DNA of 56,154 nucleotides, taken from contig JANLZB010000034.1 of NCBI GenBank assembly GCA_031366005.1, positions 1-56,154 of the forward strand, read 5' to 3'. Each line of letters starts with the position of its first letter. The first letter of the stretch is position 1. The DNA is from JANLUX01 sp031366005. GTDB lineage: Bacteria; Bacteroidota; Bacteroidia; AKYH767-A; OLB10. Made by a program: the position numbers and the translations under genes. The notes beneath the pieces are model-generated. The model saw only the letters and a program-made list of their open reading frames with translations. It did not search any database and was not told the origin of the DNA. Positions 34,220 to 42,973 of this stretch are shown here, in pieces.

Positions 34220-34402
34220 TCAGATAATTATTTGTGCCTGTTTAAGAATACTTTTTTCTACACCTTTTGATATATCATTAGACATTCTATGAATAGGAAT
34301 TGTTACAAGTCCTTTTTTTAAAGGATGTTTATATTGCCTGTGACTCCCTTTCTGCCTCACCTCAAACCATCCGTCAGCTTCAATTATTTCAATTGTTTTC
34401 AC
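34220..34402 (-). CDS. HicA-like toxin (mRNA interferase)
   Basis: 60 residues from a GTG at 34402 (VKTIEIIEADGW). This is the standard start, since HicA proteins begin just before the IIxxDGW helix; upstream sequence in frame runs through the pckA terminator and is not coding. The double-stranded-RNA-binding-like core VRQKGSHRQYKHP contains the catalytic His of the family. It cleaves mRNA when not bound by HicB. It lies between two related repeats (33872-33956 and 34481-34560). Confidence 0.85.
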   Translation of the reverse strand: MKTIEIIEADGWFEVRQKGSHRQYKHPLKKGLVTIPIHRMSNDISKGVEKSILKQAQIII

Positions 34403-34445
34403 TGGGCATTTGATTATCAAAGTTAAATTAATATTAACTAAGTAT

Positions 34446-34474
34446 AAAAAAAGCCCCACACTGCGGAGCTTTGC
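34446..34474 (-). terminator. Terminator of pckA
   Basis: On the minus strand, AAAGCTCC-gcagtg-TGGGGCTTT is followed by a run of T. The stem is about 7-8 bp with one G-U pair. It lies downstream of pckA and just before HicA. Confidence 0.65.
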
Positions 34475-34480
34475 TTTTTG

Positions 34481-34560
34481 TTTTCTAATCTAACTATGGT
34501 GTTGAACCAACACACCTGTCATCTATTTGACAAGTTTCTTCCAGAATGACAACGAGAGTG
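34481..34560. repeat. Dispersed repeat, right of HicAB (same family as the aroA tail)
   Basis: Read on the minus strand from 34550, it shares 29 of 31 bases with 25288-25318 at the aroA 3' end (difference at two positions), and then a looser match. It lies between the pckA stop and the pckA terminator, so it is part of the pckA transcript. Confidence 0.65.
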
Positions 34561-34561
34561 A

Positions 34562-36175
34562 TTACGCCACTTGCGGCACACTCGGAGCAGCGGAAAGAAT
34601 TTCTTTGCTAGCGCCTGCTTCGTATTGCTTAAAGTTTTTTACAAATGATGCTGCAAGGTCAAGCGCTTTGTTATCGTAAGCGGCTTTGTCTTTCCAAACC
34701 TCACGAGGATTTAAAACTTCTGAAGGCACATTAGGACAGGTCTTTGGCATTTTTAATTTGAATACGGGAAGTGTGTCATATTCTGCTTTATCCAACTCAC
34801 CATTGATGGCTGCAGTAATCATGGCACGTGTGTAAGCAAGTTTCATACGCGAACCCACGCCAAATGAACCACCTGACCAGCCTGTGTTTAACAGCCACAC
34901 ATTTACATCACTATCTTTAAGTTTCTTGCCCAGCAGCTCAGCATATTTTGCAGGATGCAATGGGAGGAAAGCTTTACCAAAACATGCAGAGAAAGTAGTA
35001 GTAGGTTCTGTAATTCCCATTTCAGTACCAGCAACTTTGGCGGTATAACCGGAGATGAAATGATACATTGCCTGGGCTTTATCTAAACGACTTATCGGAG
35101 GCAACACACCAAATGCATCGCAGGTTAAGAAGAATATATTTTTTGGTGGCTTAGCAACGGAAGGCTCTACTGCGTTATCAATAAAATTAATGGGATAAGC
35201 AACGCGGGTATTTTCTGTTTTTGTGATGCTGTCGTAATCAGTTGTAGTGGTTCCATCTATAAACTCTGTATTCTCCAGTAACGAACCAAAACGGATTGCC
35301 TGGAATATCTGTGGTTCTTTTTCAGCAGAAAGATTAACGCATTTTGCATAGCAGCCTCCTTCAAAGTTAAACACACTGTCATCGCTCCATCCATGCTCAT
35401 CATCACCAATCAAACCGCGGTTAGGATCAGCACTTAATGTTGTTTTACCTGTGCCTGATAATCCGAAGAATAAAGCAGTATCACCATTCTTACCAACATT
35501 GGCAGAGCAATGCATGCTCAACACGTTTTTATGTTGTGGTAAAACATAATTGAGCACTGTAAATATTCCTTTTTTGATCTCTCCTGTATAGCCAGTGCCG
35601 CCAATAAGGATTATTTTCTTAGTATAATTAATGATTGCAAAATTATGCTGGCGTGTTCCGTCAATAGCAGGGTCAGCCTTAAATCCCGGAGCATTAATGA
35701 TTAACCAGTCAGGATTAATGGTTTCAATTTCTTCACGCGATGGGCGCAGAAAAAGATTGTTTGCAAACAGGTTGCTCCAAGGATACTCAGTCACTACGCG
35801 TACATTTAAACGGTAACGCGGATCAGCGCAAGCGTAACTATCACGCACATAAACCTCACGACCGGTTAGATAAGCGGTTAAACGTGCATACAAACGGTCA
35901 AATTTTTCATTATCAAATTTAATATTGATATCACCCCACCAAACAGAGTCATTGGTTTCAGTGTCAGCCACGCAAAATTTATCTTTAGGCGAACGACCGG
36001 TAAACTCCCCGGTGTCAACAGCAAGCGCACCGGTATCAGTGAGTTCACCCATTCCATTTAAAATAGTTTCTTCAACAAGCTCAGCAGGGCTAAGGTTCCA
36101 ATAAGCAGCACTCACATTCTTTAAACCAATATCAGCAACCGAGGCGTTTGGATTTTTATGACCGTATTCATTCAT
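34562..36175 (-). CDS. pckA: Phosphoenolpyruvate carboxykinase (ATP)
   Basis: 537 residues from ATG 36175; a TTG at 36223 would add 16 residues of unconserved sequence, and 537 is the normal length. It converts oxaloacetate to PEP with ATP, the entry to gluconeogenesis. Motifs: TGRSPKDKF, kinase-1a GLSGTGKTTLS (about 240), kinase-2 DEHGWSD, the lid and substrate sites EGGCYAK and LTCDAFGVLPPIS, and GWSGGSFGVGSRM. Metal and PEP residues look complete. The C-terminus carries a small A/S/P-rich tail. Confidence 0.95.
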   Translation of the reverse strand: MNEYGHKNPNASVADIGLKNVSAAYWNLSPAELVEETILNGMGELTDTGALAVDTGEFTGRSPKDKFCVADTETNDSVWWGDINIKFDNEKFDRLYARLTAYLTGREVYVRDSYACADPRYRLNVRVVTEYPWSNLFANNLFLRPSREEIETINPDWLIINAPGFKADPAIDGTRQHNFAIINYTKKIILIGGTGYTGEIKKGIFTVLNYVLPQHKNVLSMHCSANVGKNGDTALFFGLSGTGKTTLSADPNRGLIGDDEHGWSDDSVFNFEGGCYAKCVNLSAEKEPQIFQAIRFGSLLENTEFIDGTTTTDYDSITKTENTRVAYPINFIDNAVEPSVAKPPKNIFFLTCDAFGVLPPISRLDKAQAMYHFISGYTAKVAGTEMGITEPTTTFSACFGKAFLPLHPAKYAELLGKKLKDSDVNVWLLNTGWSGGSFGVGSRMKLAYTRAMITAAINGELDKAEYDTLPVFKLKMPKTCPNVPSEVLNPREVWKDKAAYDNKALDLAASFVKNFKQYEAGASKEILSAAPSVPQVA

Positions 36176-36430
36176 GGCTCTTTCAATTTGTGCAAAGAAA
36201 GGGAAAATATCAGGTTTGGTCAATGATTAATTTCAGCTTTACGTCTAAAAAATGATGAAAGCCTGATTTTGAGTGGTGAATATTATTTCACATCACTTGT
36301 TGATAAAACAGAGCGTTAAATGAATGTTAATTAAGAATGGATAAGGGTATGGGATTTTCAGGAATTTTTATCATAAGTATGATGATAGGATTAGAATCCT
36401 GGCTCTGTACAAGACAAAAAATCTGTAGGA

Positions 36431-36946
36431 TTATCTCCTCCTGGTCATTTTCTTTTTATTCTCATCCACTCTTACCAGTTCGTGACCTTTGAAAGTGTCG
36501 CGTACGCCATTGATAAACCTTGTTTGCTCTTCCGGTGAAAGATTATCGAGCGTAAAGCACATATCCATTTCGCCCTCACGTCCCCATGGAATGGCATCAT
36601 AGACTATTCGTTTAGTGGTTGCATCCATAAATTGCTGAACATACTTATCGAGCATTGGTCGTGCCTCAGCATCAGTGCCTGCACCAAAGCTGATAAAAGA
36701 AACAGCAAGCCTGCATACGGAAACTGTATCTCCCTGCATTTTATTGGTGGTGGATGAAGCAGTAGTTTGTGTTGTTATTGTAGTATTAGATGTATTAGTA
36801 CCTGTGGTGGAGTTTTGTGTTCCACCTCCTGTATTTTGAGTGGAAGTGCCAGCAGAAGAGGTGTCTTTAGAAGCATCTTTATGACAATTGCAAGCGTAAG
36901 AACCTATCATTACAAAACTGATTAATAAGATTTGAGTAAGTTTCAT
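36431..36946 (-). CDS. Lipoprotein with Ser/Thr-rich linker
   Basis: 171 residues. Lipoprotein signal with lipobox GSYAC (Cys at 19). Residues about 25-70 are a low-complexity Thr/Ser/Asn linker. Residues about 72-171 form a folded domain (VCRLAVSFISFGAGTDAEARPMLDKYV, IPWGREGEMDMCFTLDNLSP, FINGVRDTFKGHELVRV). The family is not recognised. It overlaps the DUF423 gene by 4 bp (ATGA), so the pair is translated together. Confidence 0.75.
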   Translation of the reverse strand: MKLTQILLISFVMIGSYACNCHKDASKDTSSAGTSTQNTGGGTQNSTTGTNTSNTTITTQTTASSTTNKMQGDTVSVCRLAVSFISFGAGTDAEARPMLDKYVQQFMDATTKRIVYDAIPWGREGEMDMCFTLDNLSPEEQTRFINGVRDTFKGHELVRVDENKKKMTRRR

Positions 36947-37359
36947 GAGTTTTTGTTTTGATTGAAATTTTTAAACGATAATAATAACAATAACCAGCCC
37001 AATATTAAAAATAAACCACCAACAGGAGTTACCGGACCCAGCCAGTTCAGGTTTACTTCACATACATTGCGAAGTGATAATCCATAAACAGAACCACTGA
37101 ATAATAAGATACCCATGGCAAATGCATAACCGCTTTTAATAAGTAAAGAGGAGGGTTTTAAATAAAGTAAAATACCTATAGCAATTAATGCAAAAGTGTG
37201 GTAAAACTGATAACGGATTCCTGTTTCATAAATGGCAATATCATTTGCAGTCAGCACTGCTTTTAATTTATGTGCCCCGAACGCTCCGAGCATTACACCC
37301 AGCATTCCTGAAACTGCTGAGAGCCGTAAAAAGAAAAGATGCCTGCTGCCGGATGACAA
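36943..37359 (-). CDS. DUF423 family small membrane protein
   Basis: 138 residues, translated from TTG 37359 because no ATG keeps the first segment. Four hydrophobic helices: about 10-27, 48-66, 75-95 and 107-130. The conserved signatures are LGVMLGAFGAHKL near the N-terminus and YQFYHTFALIAIGI. Family members (E. coli YgdD) are inner-membrane proteins of unknown role. Overlaps the following lipoprotein gene by 4 bp and follows the DUF4476 gene by 14 bp, so the three form one unit. Confidence 0.85.
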   Translation of the reverse strand: MSSGSRHLFFLRLSAVSGMLGVMLGAFGAHKLKAVLTANDIAIYETGIRYQFYHTFALIAIGILLYLKPSSLLIKSGYAFAMGILLFSGSVYGLSLRNVCEVNLNWLGPVTPVGGLFLILGWLLLLLSFKNFNQNKNS

Positions 37360-37373
37360 AATGAAAGTAGAAT

Positions 37374-38336
37374 TTATTTGTTCGCGTTTACGAATTGATT
37401 GAGTTCTTCAGTAGAAGTTTCAAAAGTAAATGCATCGTTCAATTTATAGTAATTGCCAATATCATAAGTATGATTATAGGCAAACTTTGCAATTTCAAGT
37501 TTGCTTTCTTCAAAAGAAAATAACTGCATCACTTCTTTAACCTGGGAGGCAAACAGGCAATGACTGCTGATGATTTGTTTTGCAATAGTAATTTTTGTTT
37601 CCTCAAACGACTTGGAAGCAATAGTTCCTTTTATATCCGAAAATTCTGCAGGAGTCATTGGAGGAGTACATCCTACAGCACCTGTGTAGCCGGGGAGATA
37701 GGAGGGAGAACTAACCGGAACGGGATCTTGCTCATACACATTCGTAGTGGTAGTATGCGTAACAGTTGTAGTGGTGGTGGAGTGCGTTTCAGTAGCTTCA
37801 TTATTCATATCAGGCACACTGATGCTGATATTTCCACCTTGATCACCAATATTCACTCCCATATTTACATTAATATCATTTGGGTTTGCATGCGTAGTGG
37901 TTTGGGTGGTGGTAGTTTGAGTCTGTGATACTGTAGCACCATTTTGAGCCGGATGCTGATTGTAAACAACCACAGTTTGAGCAGGTGCCGTTGCAGGAGC
38001 TTGTGCAACAGGAACGGAGCTGATCAGCCGGAGCACATATTCTCCCTTGCTGTTTTTCTTTATGGCATAAGATGTTTCAGTTCCTAATTCAAGGCCGAGA
38101 TTAAAATTCTTTTCTCCAGGCGCGGTGTTATCAAAAATCACTTTAAGCTTATACCACTCTGCATTAAGCCCTGTTATTTTAACATTGGTTTCGGGCTTAT
38201 CGTTTTGCCTTAAGCCATTTAATATGGCTGTAAACTTTTCACCGTTTTCAGTAAAGAGGATTGCATTGGATGTTTGTGCAATGGCTAACCTGCCCATTAC
38301 AATTAACATCATTGATAGGAGCACTGTTTTTTTCAT
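37374..38336 (-). CDS. Secreted DUF4476 protein with Thr-rich middle
   Basis: 320 residues. Signal peptide 1-20 (ending AIAQ). Residues about 25-115 are a beta-rich domain (AILFTENGEKFTAILNGL, GKNF-type strands). Residues about 130-205 are Thr-, Gln- and Asn-rich with repeats of TTTTxTxT. Residues about 225-315 match DUF4476 (MTPAEFSDIKGTIASKSFEETKITIAKQII, VKEVMQLFSFEESKLEIAKFAYNHTYD), which appears in many Bacteroidota periplasmic proteins of unknown role. First gene of the unit DUF4476-DUF423-lipoprotein. A promoter is visible at 38373-38402. Confidence 0.85.
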   Translation of the reverse strand: MKKTVLLSMMLIVMGRLAIAQTSNAILFTENGEKFTAILNGLRQNDKPETNVKITGLNAEWYKLKVIFDNTAPGEKNFNLGLELGTETSYAIKKNSKGEYVLRLISSVPVAQAPATAPAQTVVVYNQHPAQNGATVSQTQTTTTQTTTHANPNDINVNMGVNIGDQGGNISISVPDMNNEATETHSTTTTTVTHTTTTNVYEQDPVPVSSPSYLPGYTGAVGCTPPMTPAEFSDIKGTIASKSFEETKITIAKQIISSHCLFASQVKEVMQLFSFEESKLEIAKFAYNHTYDIGNYYKLNDAFTFETSTEELNQFVNANK

Positions 38337-38372
38337 ACTTGTATGTTGAGGGTTTTATCTTAAAATGCTTTG

Positions 38373-38402
38373 CAAATGTATTAAGTGTAAGTTTAATAGC
38401 AA
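38373..38402 (-). promoter_or_regulatory. Promoter of the DUF4476 unit
   Basis: TTG (minus strand, 38402-38400) and TACATTTG (38380-38373) are 19 bp apart, a good Bacteroidota sigma-A match. Predicted start of transcription near 38366, leader about 30 nt. Confidence 0.55.
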
Positions 38403-38520
38403 TATTGGAAAACATCAACTAATTCAATCATAACCCAATTTCCGACCTTTGCTTTTTAAAACAAAACATTTTCCTGTTTTTAACGTATCAACAAAAAACA
38501 CGAATTAATATTATATAATA

Positions 38521-38550
38521 GACCTCCGAGGCTTAAAAACTTCAGAGGTC
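38521..38550. repeat. Short imperfect palindrome upstream of acyl-CoA dehydrogenase
   Basis: GACCTCCGAGG and its partner CTTCAGAGGTC flank an A-rich loop (38521-38550). GACCTC/GAGGTC pair perfectly, with mismatches inside. The gene start is at 38584. It could be an insulating hairpin in the leader or a dispersed element. Confidence 0.5.
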
Positions 38551-38583
38551 TGGCTAAACAAACTATCAAAACAAATTCGAACT

Positions 38584-40377
38584 ATGGATACCCAAATAAA
38601 AAACACAACTCTTCGTGGCGGAGAGTTTATCATAAAGCAATCAACACCGCAGGATGTTTTTATACCGGAAGAATTTACTGAAGAGCATCACCTGATGCGT
38701 GATATGGCGCACGATTTCTTAGTGAAGGAAGTGTATCCAAACATTGAACGTATTGATGCAATGGAGCCCGGTTTGATGCCTTCATTGCTTGATAAAGCAG
38801 GAGCGCTTGGTTTGCTCAGTGTATCCATACCTGAAGAATATGGTGGCTTTGGAAAAGATTTTATCACAGGCATGCTGATGACAGAGACATTGGGTGCCGG
38901 TCATTCATTCAGCGTGGCAATGGCTGCACATACAGGTATTGGCACACTGCCCATTTTATATTTTGGTAATGATGAGCAGAAGAAAAAATACATTCCGCGC
39001 CTGGCAACAGGGGAATGGAAAGCAAGCTATTGTTTAACCGAGCCGGGTTCAGGTTCTGATGCATTGGCTGCAAAAACAAAAGCAATACTCAGTGTAGATG
39101 GAATGCATTATGTTATCAACGGGCAAAAGATGTGGATTACCAATGCCGGTTTTGCTGATTTGTTTATAGTGTTTGCCCAGGTGAATGGTGATAAGTTCAC
39201 CGGCTTTATTGTAGAAAAAACTTACGAGGGATTGTCGCTGGGAGAAGAGGAACACAAGATGGGAATAAAAGGTTCTTCCACACGACAGGTTTTTTTTACT
39301 GATTGCAAAGTGCCTGTAGAAAATGTGTTGGGAGAAATAGGCAAAGGGCATTTAATTGCATTTAACATTCTCAATATTGGTCGTGCTAAACTGGCTGCTG
39401 CTGCTTTGGGCGGTTGCAAGCAGGTGAGCACACTTTCTATTATGTATGCCAACACACGCGAACAATTTAAATTACCTATTGCAAAATTTGGTGCAATAAA
39501 ACATAAACTGGCGGAACAGGCAATCAGAACATTTGTTGTGGAATCTGCAATTTATCGTGTAAGCCATTTAATTGATGAACAGGAAAAACAACTGATTGCT
39601 GATGGTAAACCTTTTAATGAAGCCATGCTTAAAGCTGCTGAAGAGTATGCTGTGGAGTGTGCTATGTTAAAAGTTGCAGGATCAGAGTGCCTGGATTATG
39701 TAACGGATGAGGGAGTGCAGATTTACGGTGGCATGGGATACAGTGCCGATGCACCAATGGATCGTGCTTACCGCGATTCACGCATTAACAGGATATTTGA
39801 AGGAACCAATGAAATCAATCGCCTGCTTACTGTTGATATGATTTTAAAACGAGCCATGAAAGGTGAATTAGACCTGATGGGACCTGCAACTGCTGTGCAG
39901 AAGGAATTGATGGCAATACCTGAATTTGGTAACGGAGAACAGATACCGTTTGCCGAAGAAACAAAAGCAATTGCTAATATGAAAAAAACCATTCTGATGG
40001 TGGCAGGTGCTGCAGTGCAGAAGTTTATGATGACGCTTGCTAAAGAACAGGAAATCATTATAAACATTGCTGACATGGCAATGGAAACTTATTTATGTGA
40101 ATCAGCTTTGCTGCGCGTACAGAAGTTGGTAGGCATTAAGGGCGAAGAATCCACAAAAGATCAGCTTGATATTTTACATGTATATATAAATGATGCAATG
40201 GACCGCATCAATATAGCAGGTAAAAATGCCATTACTTCCATGAGTGAAGAAGGTGATGAACAACGCATGATGTTGTTAGGCTTAAAACGTTTTTGCAAAA
40301 CAAAACCATTCAACACCAAAGAAGCACGAAGAAGAATTGCAAAGAGTTTATGTGATGCAGGTAAGTATTGTTATTAA
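38584..40377 (+). CDS. Acyl-CoA dehydrogenase, VLCAD-like length
   Basis: 597 residues; a standard acyl-CoA dehydrogenase is about 380, so about 200 C-terminal residues are extra, as in VLCAD-type enzymes. It introduces the first double bond in fatty acyl-CoA beta-oxidation using FAD. Motifs: PEEYGGFGKDFITG, YCLTEPGSGSDALAAKTKA (FAD/substrate), GIKGSSTRQVFF, and FEGTNEINRLL with the catalytic Glu near residue 408. The C-terminal part (about 430-597) has helical extension sequence and ends with ARRRIAKSLCDAGKYCY. It is a single-gene unit with a palindrome in the leader. Confidence 0.9.
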   Translation: MDTQIKNTTLRGGEFIIKQSTPQDVFIPEEFTEEHHLMRDMAHDFLVKEVYPNIERIDAMEPGLMPSLLDKAGALGLLSVSIPEEYGGFGKDFITGMLMTETLGAGHSFSVAMAAHTGIGTLPILYFGNDEQKKKYIPRLATGEWKASYCLTEPGSGSDALAAKTKAILSVDGMHYVINGQKMWITNAGFADLFIVFAQVNGDKFTGFIVEKTYEGLSLGEEEHKMGIKGSSTRQVFFTDCKVPVENVLGEIGKGHLIAFNILNIGRAKLAAAALGGCKQVSTLSIMYANTREQFKLPIAKFGAIKHKLAEQAIRTFVVESAIYRVSHLIDEQEKQLIADGKPFNEAMLKAAEEYAVECAMLKVAGSECLDYVTDEGVQIYGGMGYSADAPMDRAYRDSRINRIFEGTNEINRLLTVDMILKRAMKGELDLMGPATAVQKELMAIPEFGNGEQIPFAEETKAIANMKKTILMVAGAAVQKFMMTLAKEQEIIINIADMAMETYLCESALLRVQKLVGIKGEESTKDQLDILHVYINDAMDRINIAGKNAITSMSEEGDEQRMMLLGLKRFCKTKPFNTKEARRRIAKSLCDAGKYCY

Positions 40378-40393
40378 TAATTTATTTGATAAG

Positions 40394-40553
40394 GAGACGC
40401 AGATTTACAGATGGGAATAGCTAAGATTTTTAAAGATTAATACCTGCTGTATGATTGCTTCAAAGAATAATTAGTACCGCAGGTATCCCGGTTAATCGGG
40501 ACTGTACTAATCCTTTAATGTTTAATCTGTTTCTATCTGTAAATCTGTGTCTC
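40394..40553. repeat. Composite inverted repeat, 160 bp, between acyl-CoA dehydrogenase and BaiN-like gene
   Basis: Outer arms GAGACGCAGATTTACAGAT (40394-40412) and its near-complement (40535-40553) match at 18 of 19. Inner matches pair aaagattaatac (about 40430-40442) with the gtactaatccttt segment (about 40504-40516), and cctgc with gcagg. The core holds a small hairpin, TCCCG-gttaat-CGGGA (40490-40505). No ORF. Confidence 0.65.
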
Positions 40554-40608
40554 TTGCATGAATAAATTCTGCATCAGCATTGTAAATCTCATTCCGAACT
40601 CACCATTA

Positions 40609-41835
40609 TTAATCAGTTTTGGCTGCATTCAAACCAGCAAGCCACGCGGTTGTCCATGCTGCCTGAAAATTAAACCCACCAGTAACACCATCAATATCCA
40701 ATACTTCTCCTGCAAAATAAAGTCCTTTCACTTTTGTGCTTTCCATCGTTTGAAGATTAACTTCTTTCAAACTCACACCGCCACAGGTTACAAATTCTTC
40801 TTTATAAGTTGTTTTTCCATGACATATTAAAGTCATGTCAGTTAATAATTGAATAAGGTGGTTTATTTTCTGCTTATTTACATCAGAAATATTTTCTGCT
40901 TCGGCAATTCCCGCTAAGTTAACAACACGCTCCCACAATCGTTGTGGTAAATTGAAAAACGAGTTGGCAAAAATCTTTTTAGATGGATGGGTTTGTTTTA
41001 GCTGCTTAAAAAATTCGTTTAGTTTATCCTGATCATATTGCGGTAGCCAGTTAATGTGTAAGCTGGTTTGATAATTTTTTTCATTCAGCCATCTTGCAGC
41101 CCATGCTGATAATTTTATTGCTGCCGGTCCGCTTATTCCCCAATGTGTAATTAATAAAGCACCTTGTTCTTCCAGTTTGCTGTCTTCTAAACGAATGATT
41201 GCATCAGCAACTGCAATGCCTTCTAATCCTTTTAACGGTGAATGAGGAATATTAAAAGTAAATAATGACGGTACAGGAGGGATGATGGTGTGACCTAATG
41301 ATGCTATGAAATCAAAACTCTTTAATTGGGGAAAGCCGCCTGTTGTAAGAATTAATTTATTGCAATGAAAAATTTTTTCATCTGCGAAGGTTAGTTCAAA
41401 TGAATCTTCCTTTACTTTTTTTATTAGCTGAAGTGCATGATTTAAATGAATGGAAATGTTTAATCGTTTTGTTTCATTCAATAAGCAATCAATAATTGTC
41501 TGAGAGTTATCCGTTACCGGAAACATTCTTCCGTCAGCTTCTGTTTTTAAATTCACCCCTCTGCTTTCAAACCATTCAATTGTATTGTTTACATTGAATC
41601 TTGAAAACGCACCGATCAATTCTTTTTTCCCTCGTGGATAGAACTCAGGTAATTTTTTAAAATCAAAACAAGCATGTGTTACATTGCATCTGCCACCACC
41701 TGATACACGAACTTTAGCTAATACCTTTGAAGACTTTTCAAAAATCGTTACCAGGCAGTTTGGATTATCAGCAGCACACTTTATTGCAGAGAAAAAACCT
41801 GCTGCACCTCCGCCAATCACTGCTATTTCAATCAT
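40609..41835 (-). CDS. BaiN / HI0933-like flavoprotein oxidoreductase
   Basis: 408 residues. N-terminal Rossmann FAD motif IAVIGGGAAGFFSAIKCA (3-20), then VRVSGGGRCNVTHACFD, a family hallmark, and GGGxP-type segments LILTTGGFPQLKSFDFIASLGHTI. Near the C-terminus YFAGEVLDIDGVTGGFNFQAAWTTAWLAGLNAA is the second FAD site. Homologues include bile-acid reductase BaiN; most act on unknown substrates. The gene ends next to the composite repeat and is followed (reading upstream) by the heptamer array at 41843-41912. Confidence 0.88.
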   Translation of the reverse strand: MIEIAVIGGGAAGFFSAIKCAADNPNCLVTIFEKSSKVLAKVRVSGGGRCNVTHACFDFKKLPEFYPRGKKELIGAFSRFNVNNTIEWFESRGVNLKTEADGRMFPVTDNSQTIIDCLLNETKRLNISIHLNHALQLIKKVKEDSFELTFADEKIFHCNKLILTTGGFPQLKSFDFIASLGHTIIPPVPSLFTFNIPHSPLKGLEGIAVADAIIRLEDSKLEEQGALLITHWGISGPAAIKLSAWAARWLNEKNYQTSLHINWLPQYDQDKLNEFFKQLKQTHPSKKIFANSFFNLPQRLWERVVNLAGIAEAENISDVNKQKINHLIQLLTDMTLICHGKTTYKEEFVTCGGVSLKEVNLQTMESTKVKGLYFAGEVLDIDGVTGGFNFQAAWTTAWLAGLNAAKTD

Positions 41836-41842
41836 GGTTTTT

Positions 41843-41912
41843 AATGATTGTTTACGGTTTACAGTTTACGGTTTCGTGCGTTAGAAATCGTAAACTGTAA
41901 ACCGAAAACTCA
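41843..41912. repeat. Inverted heptamer array (GTTTACR units)
   Basis: Left arm 41847-41874 reads GTTTACG GTTTACA GTTTACG GTTTCGT; the right arm, read on the minus strand (about 41886-41912), is GTTTTCG GTTTACA GTTTACG ATTTCTA. The same units form the direct array at 50560-50588. It occupies the whole 74-bp gap between the BaiN-like and CDF genes. Confidence 0.7.
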
Positions 41913-42911
41913 TTCCAAATAATGCTTTTGGTTAAGTGATAAATTCTCTGCCGTCCAAACAACTCTTTTTTCAAATGTATGTTGGCGTGCTTTGCATTCT
42001 ATCACAGGACAAATGCGACAAGGGATTTGCTGACAAGGATCAGTATGCACAAAAAGCTCTACACGATTATCGAATGCTTTGTTCAATCCTTTTTCTAATT
42101 GAGTTATTTCCTCATGTACATTATCTAATGTTTCATAAAATGGAAGTGTCATGTGACAATCCACGTGCAAGAGATCACCGAACTTTTGAATACGCATGTT
42201 ATGTATGTCAATCCATTGAGGACGTTTAATTTGCTCCACCACATTTGCAATCCTTTTCATAATCTCAGGGTCAGCTCTGTCCATCAGGTGATCCAAAGAA
42301 ATTTTAAGAATACGAAACCCATTCACAAGAATATAGATTGCCAATAAAATTCCAAGCACACTGTCAATCCATATTAAACCGGTTAGTTTGTAAATAAACA
42401 GTCCGGCTACAATTCCTATGGTGGTTAATGTATCCACAATCATGTGTTGTCCGTCAGCAATTAATGTGATGGAATCAAATTGCTTTCCTTTTCTTTTCAA
42501 AAAACTTCCCATAAAAAAAAGTAAAACAGCTGAAGCAGAACTCAGCAACATACCTTCTTCAATATGATTAACCTGTATGTTAAACATTAAAGTTTTAACA
42601 GAGCGGATAATAATAAAAATACCTGCAACAAAAATCAAAGCGCCTTCAAAACCTGTCGCAACATATTCGATTTTTCCATGACCATAGGGATGATCGCTGT
42701 CTTTGCTTCGTGCTCCAAACTGTACACTGAATAAAGCAAATGCTGTGGCGGCAATATTTACGATGGATTCTAAAGCATCGGATAAAATTGCGTTTGATAA
42801 AGTAAGAAAATACGCTACAAACTTTATCAGCATTACCAGCACTGATAGAAACATAACTAATCTCAAAGCTTTTGCTTTTTGAATAGCGTTTGTTGTAGTA
42901 TATGTATTCAT
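41910..42911 (-). CDS. Cation diffusion facilitator transporter with Cys-rich tail
   Basis: 333 residues. Six predicted membrane helices over about 15-210. Metal-site motifs of the family: SDALESIVNIAATAF, and HPYGHGKIEYVATG; later DGQHMIVDTL with the second His/Asp set. Cytoplasmic C-terminal domain about 215-300. The last 40 residues carry four Cys (PCQQIPCRICPVIECKAR), a possible extra metal site. It exports divalent cations (Zn, Fe, Co or Mn) against protons. The ion cannot be told from the sequence. Confidence 0.9.
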   Translation of the reverse strand: MNTYTTTNAIQKAKALRLVMFLSVLVMLIKFVAYFLTLSNAILSDALESIVNIAATAFALFSVQFGARSKDSDHPYGHGKIEYVATGFEGALIFVAGIFIIIRSVKTLMFNIQVNHIEEGMLLSSASAVLLFFMGSFLKRKGKQFDSITLIADGQHMIVDTLTTIGIVAGLFIYKLTGLIWIDSVLGILLAIYILVNGFRILKISLDHLMDRADPEIMKRIANVVEQIKRPQWIDIHNMRIQKFGDLLHVDCHMTLPFYETLDNVHEEITQLEKGLNKAFDNRVELFVHTDPCQQIPCRICPVIECKARQHTFEKRVVWTAENLSLNQKHYLE

Positions 42912-42973
42912 TTACCGGACTGAATATTATGAATGTAAAAAATCAGCCATAAATTCAAATATGTATAGAGAAA

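Noticed and set aside
34403..34459. Longer HicA frame from 34459
   Set aside because: The extra codons run through the pckA terminator hairpin; the GTG at 34402 starts where HicA proteins begin.
36176..36223. TTG start for pckA at 36223
   Set aside because: No homologue-like sequence before ATG 36175, which gives 537 residues, the normal length.
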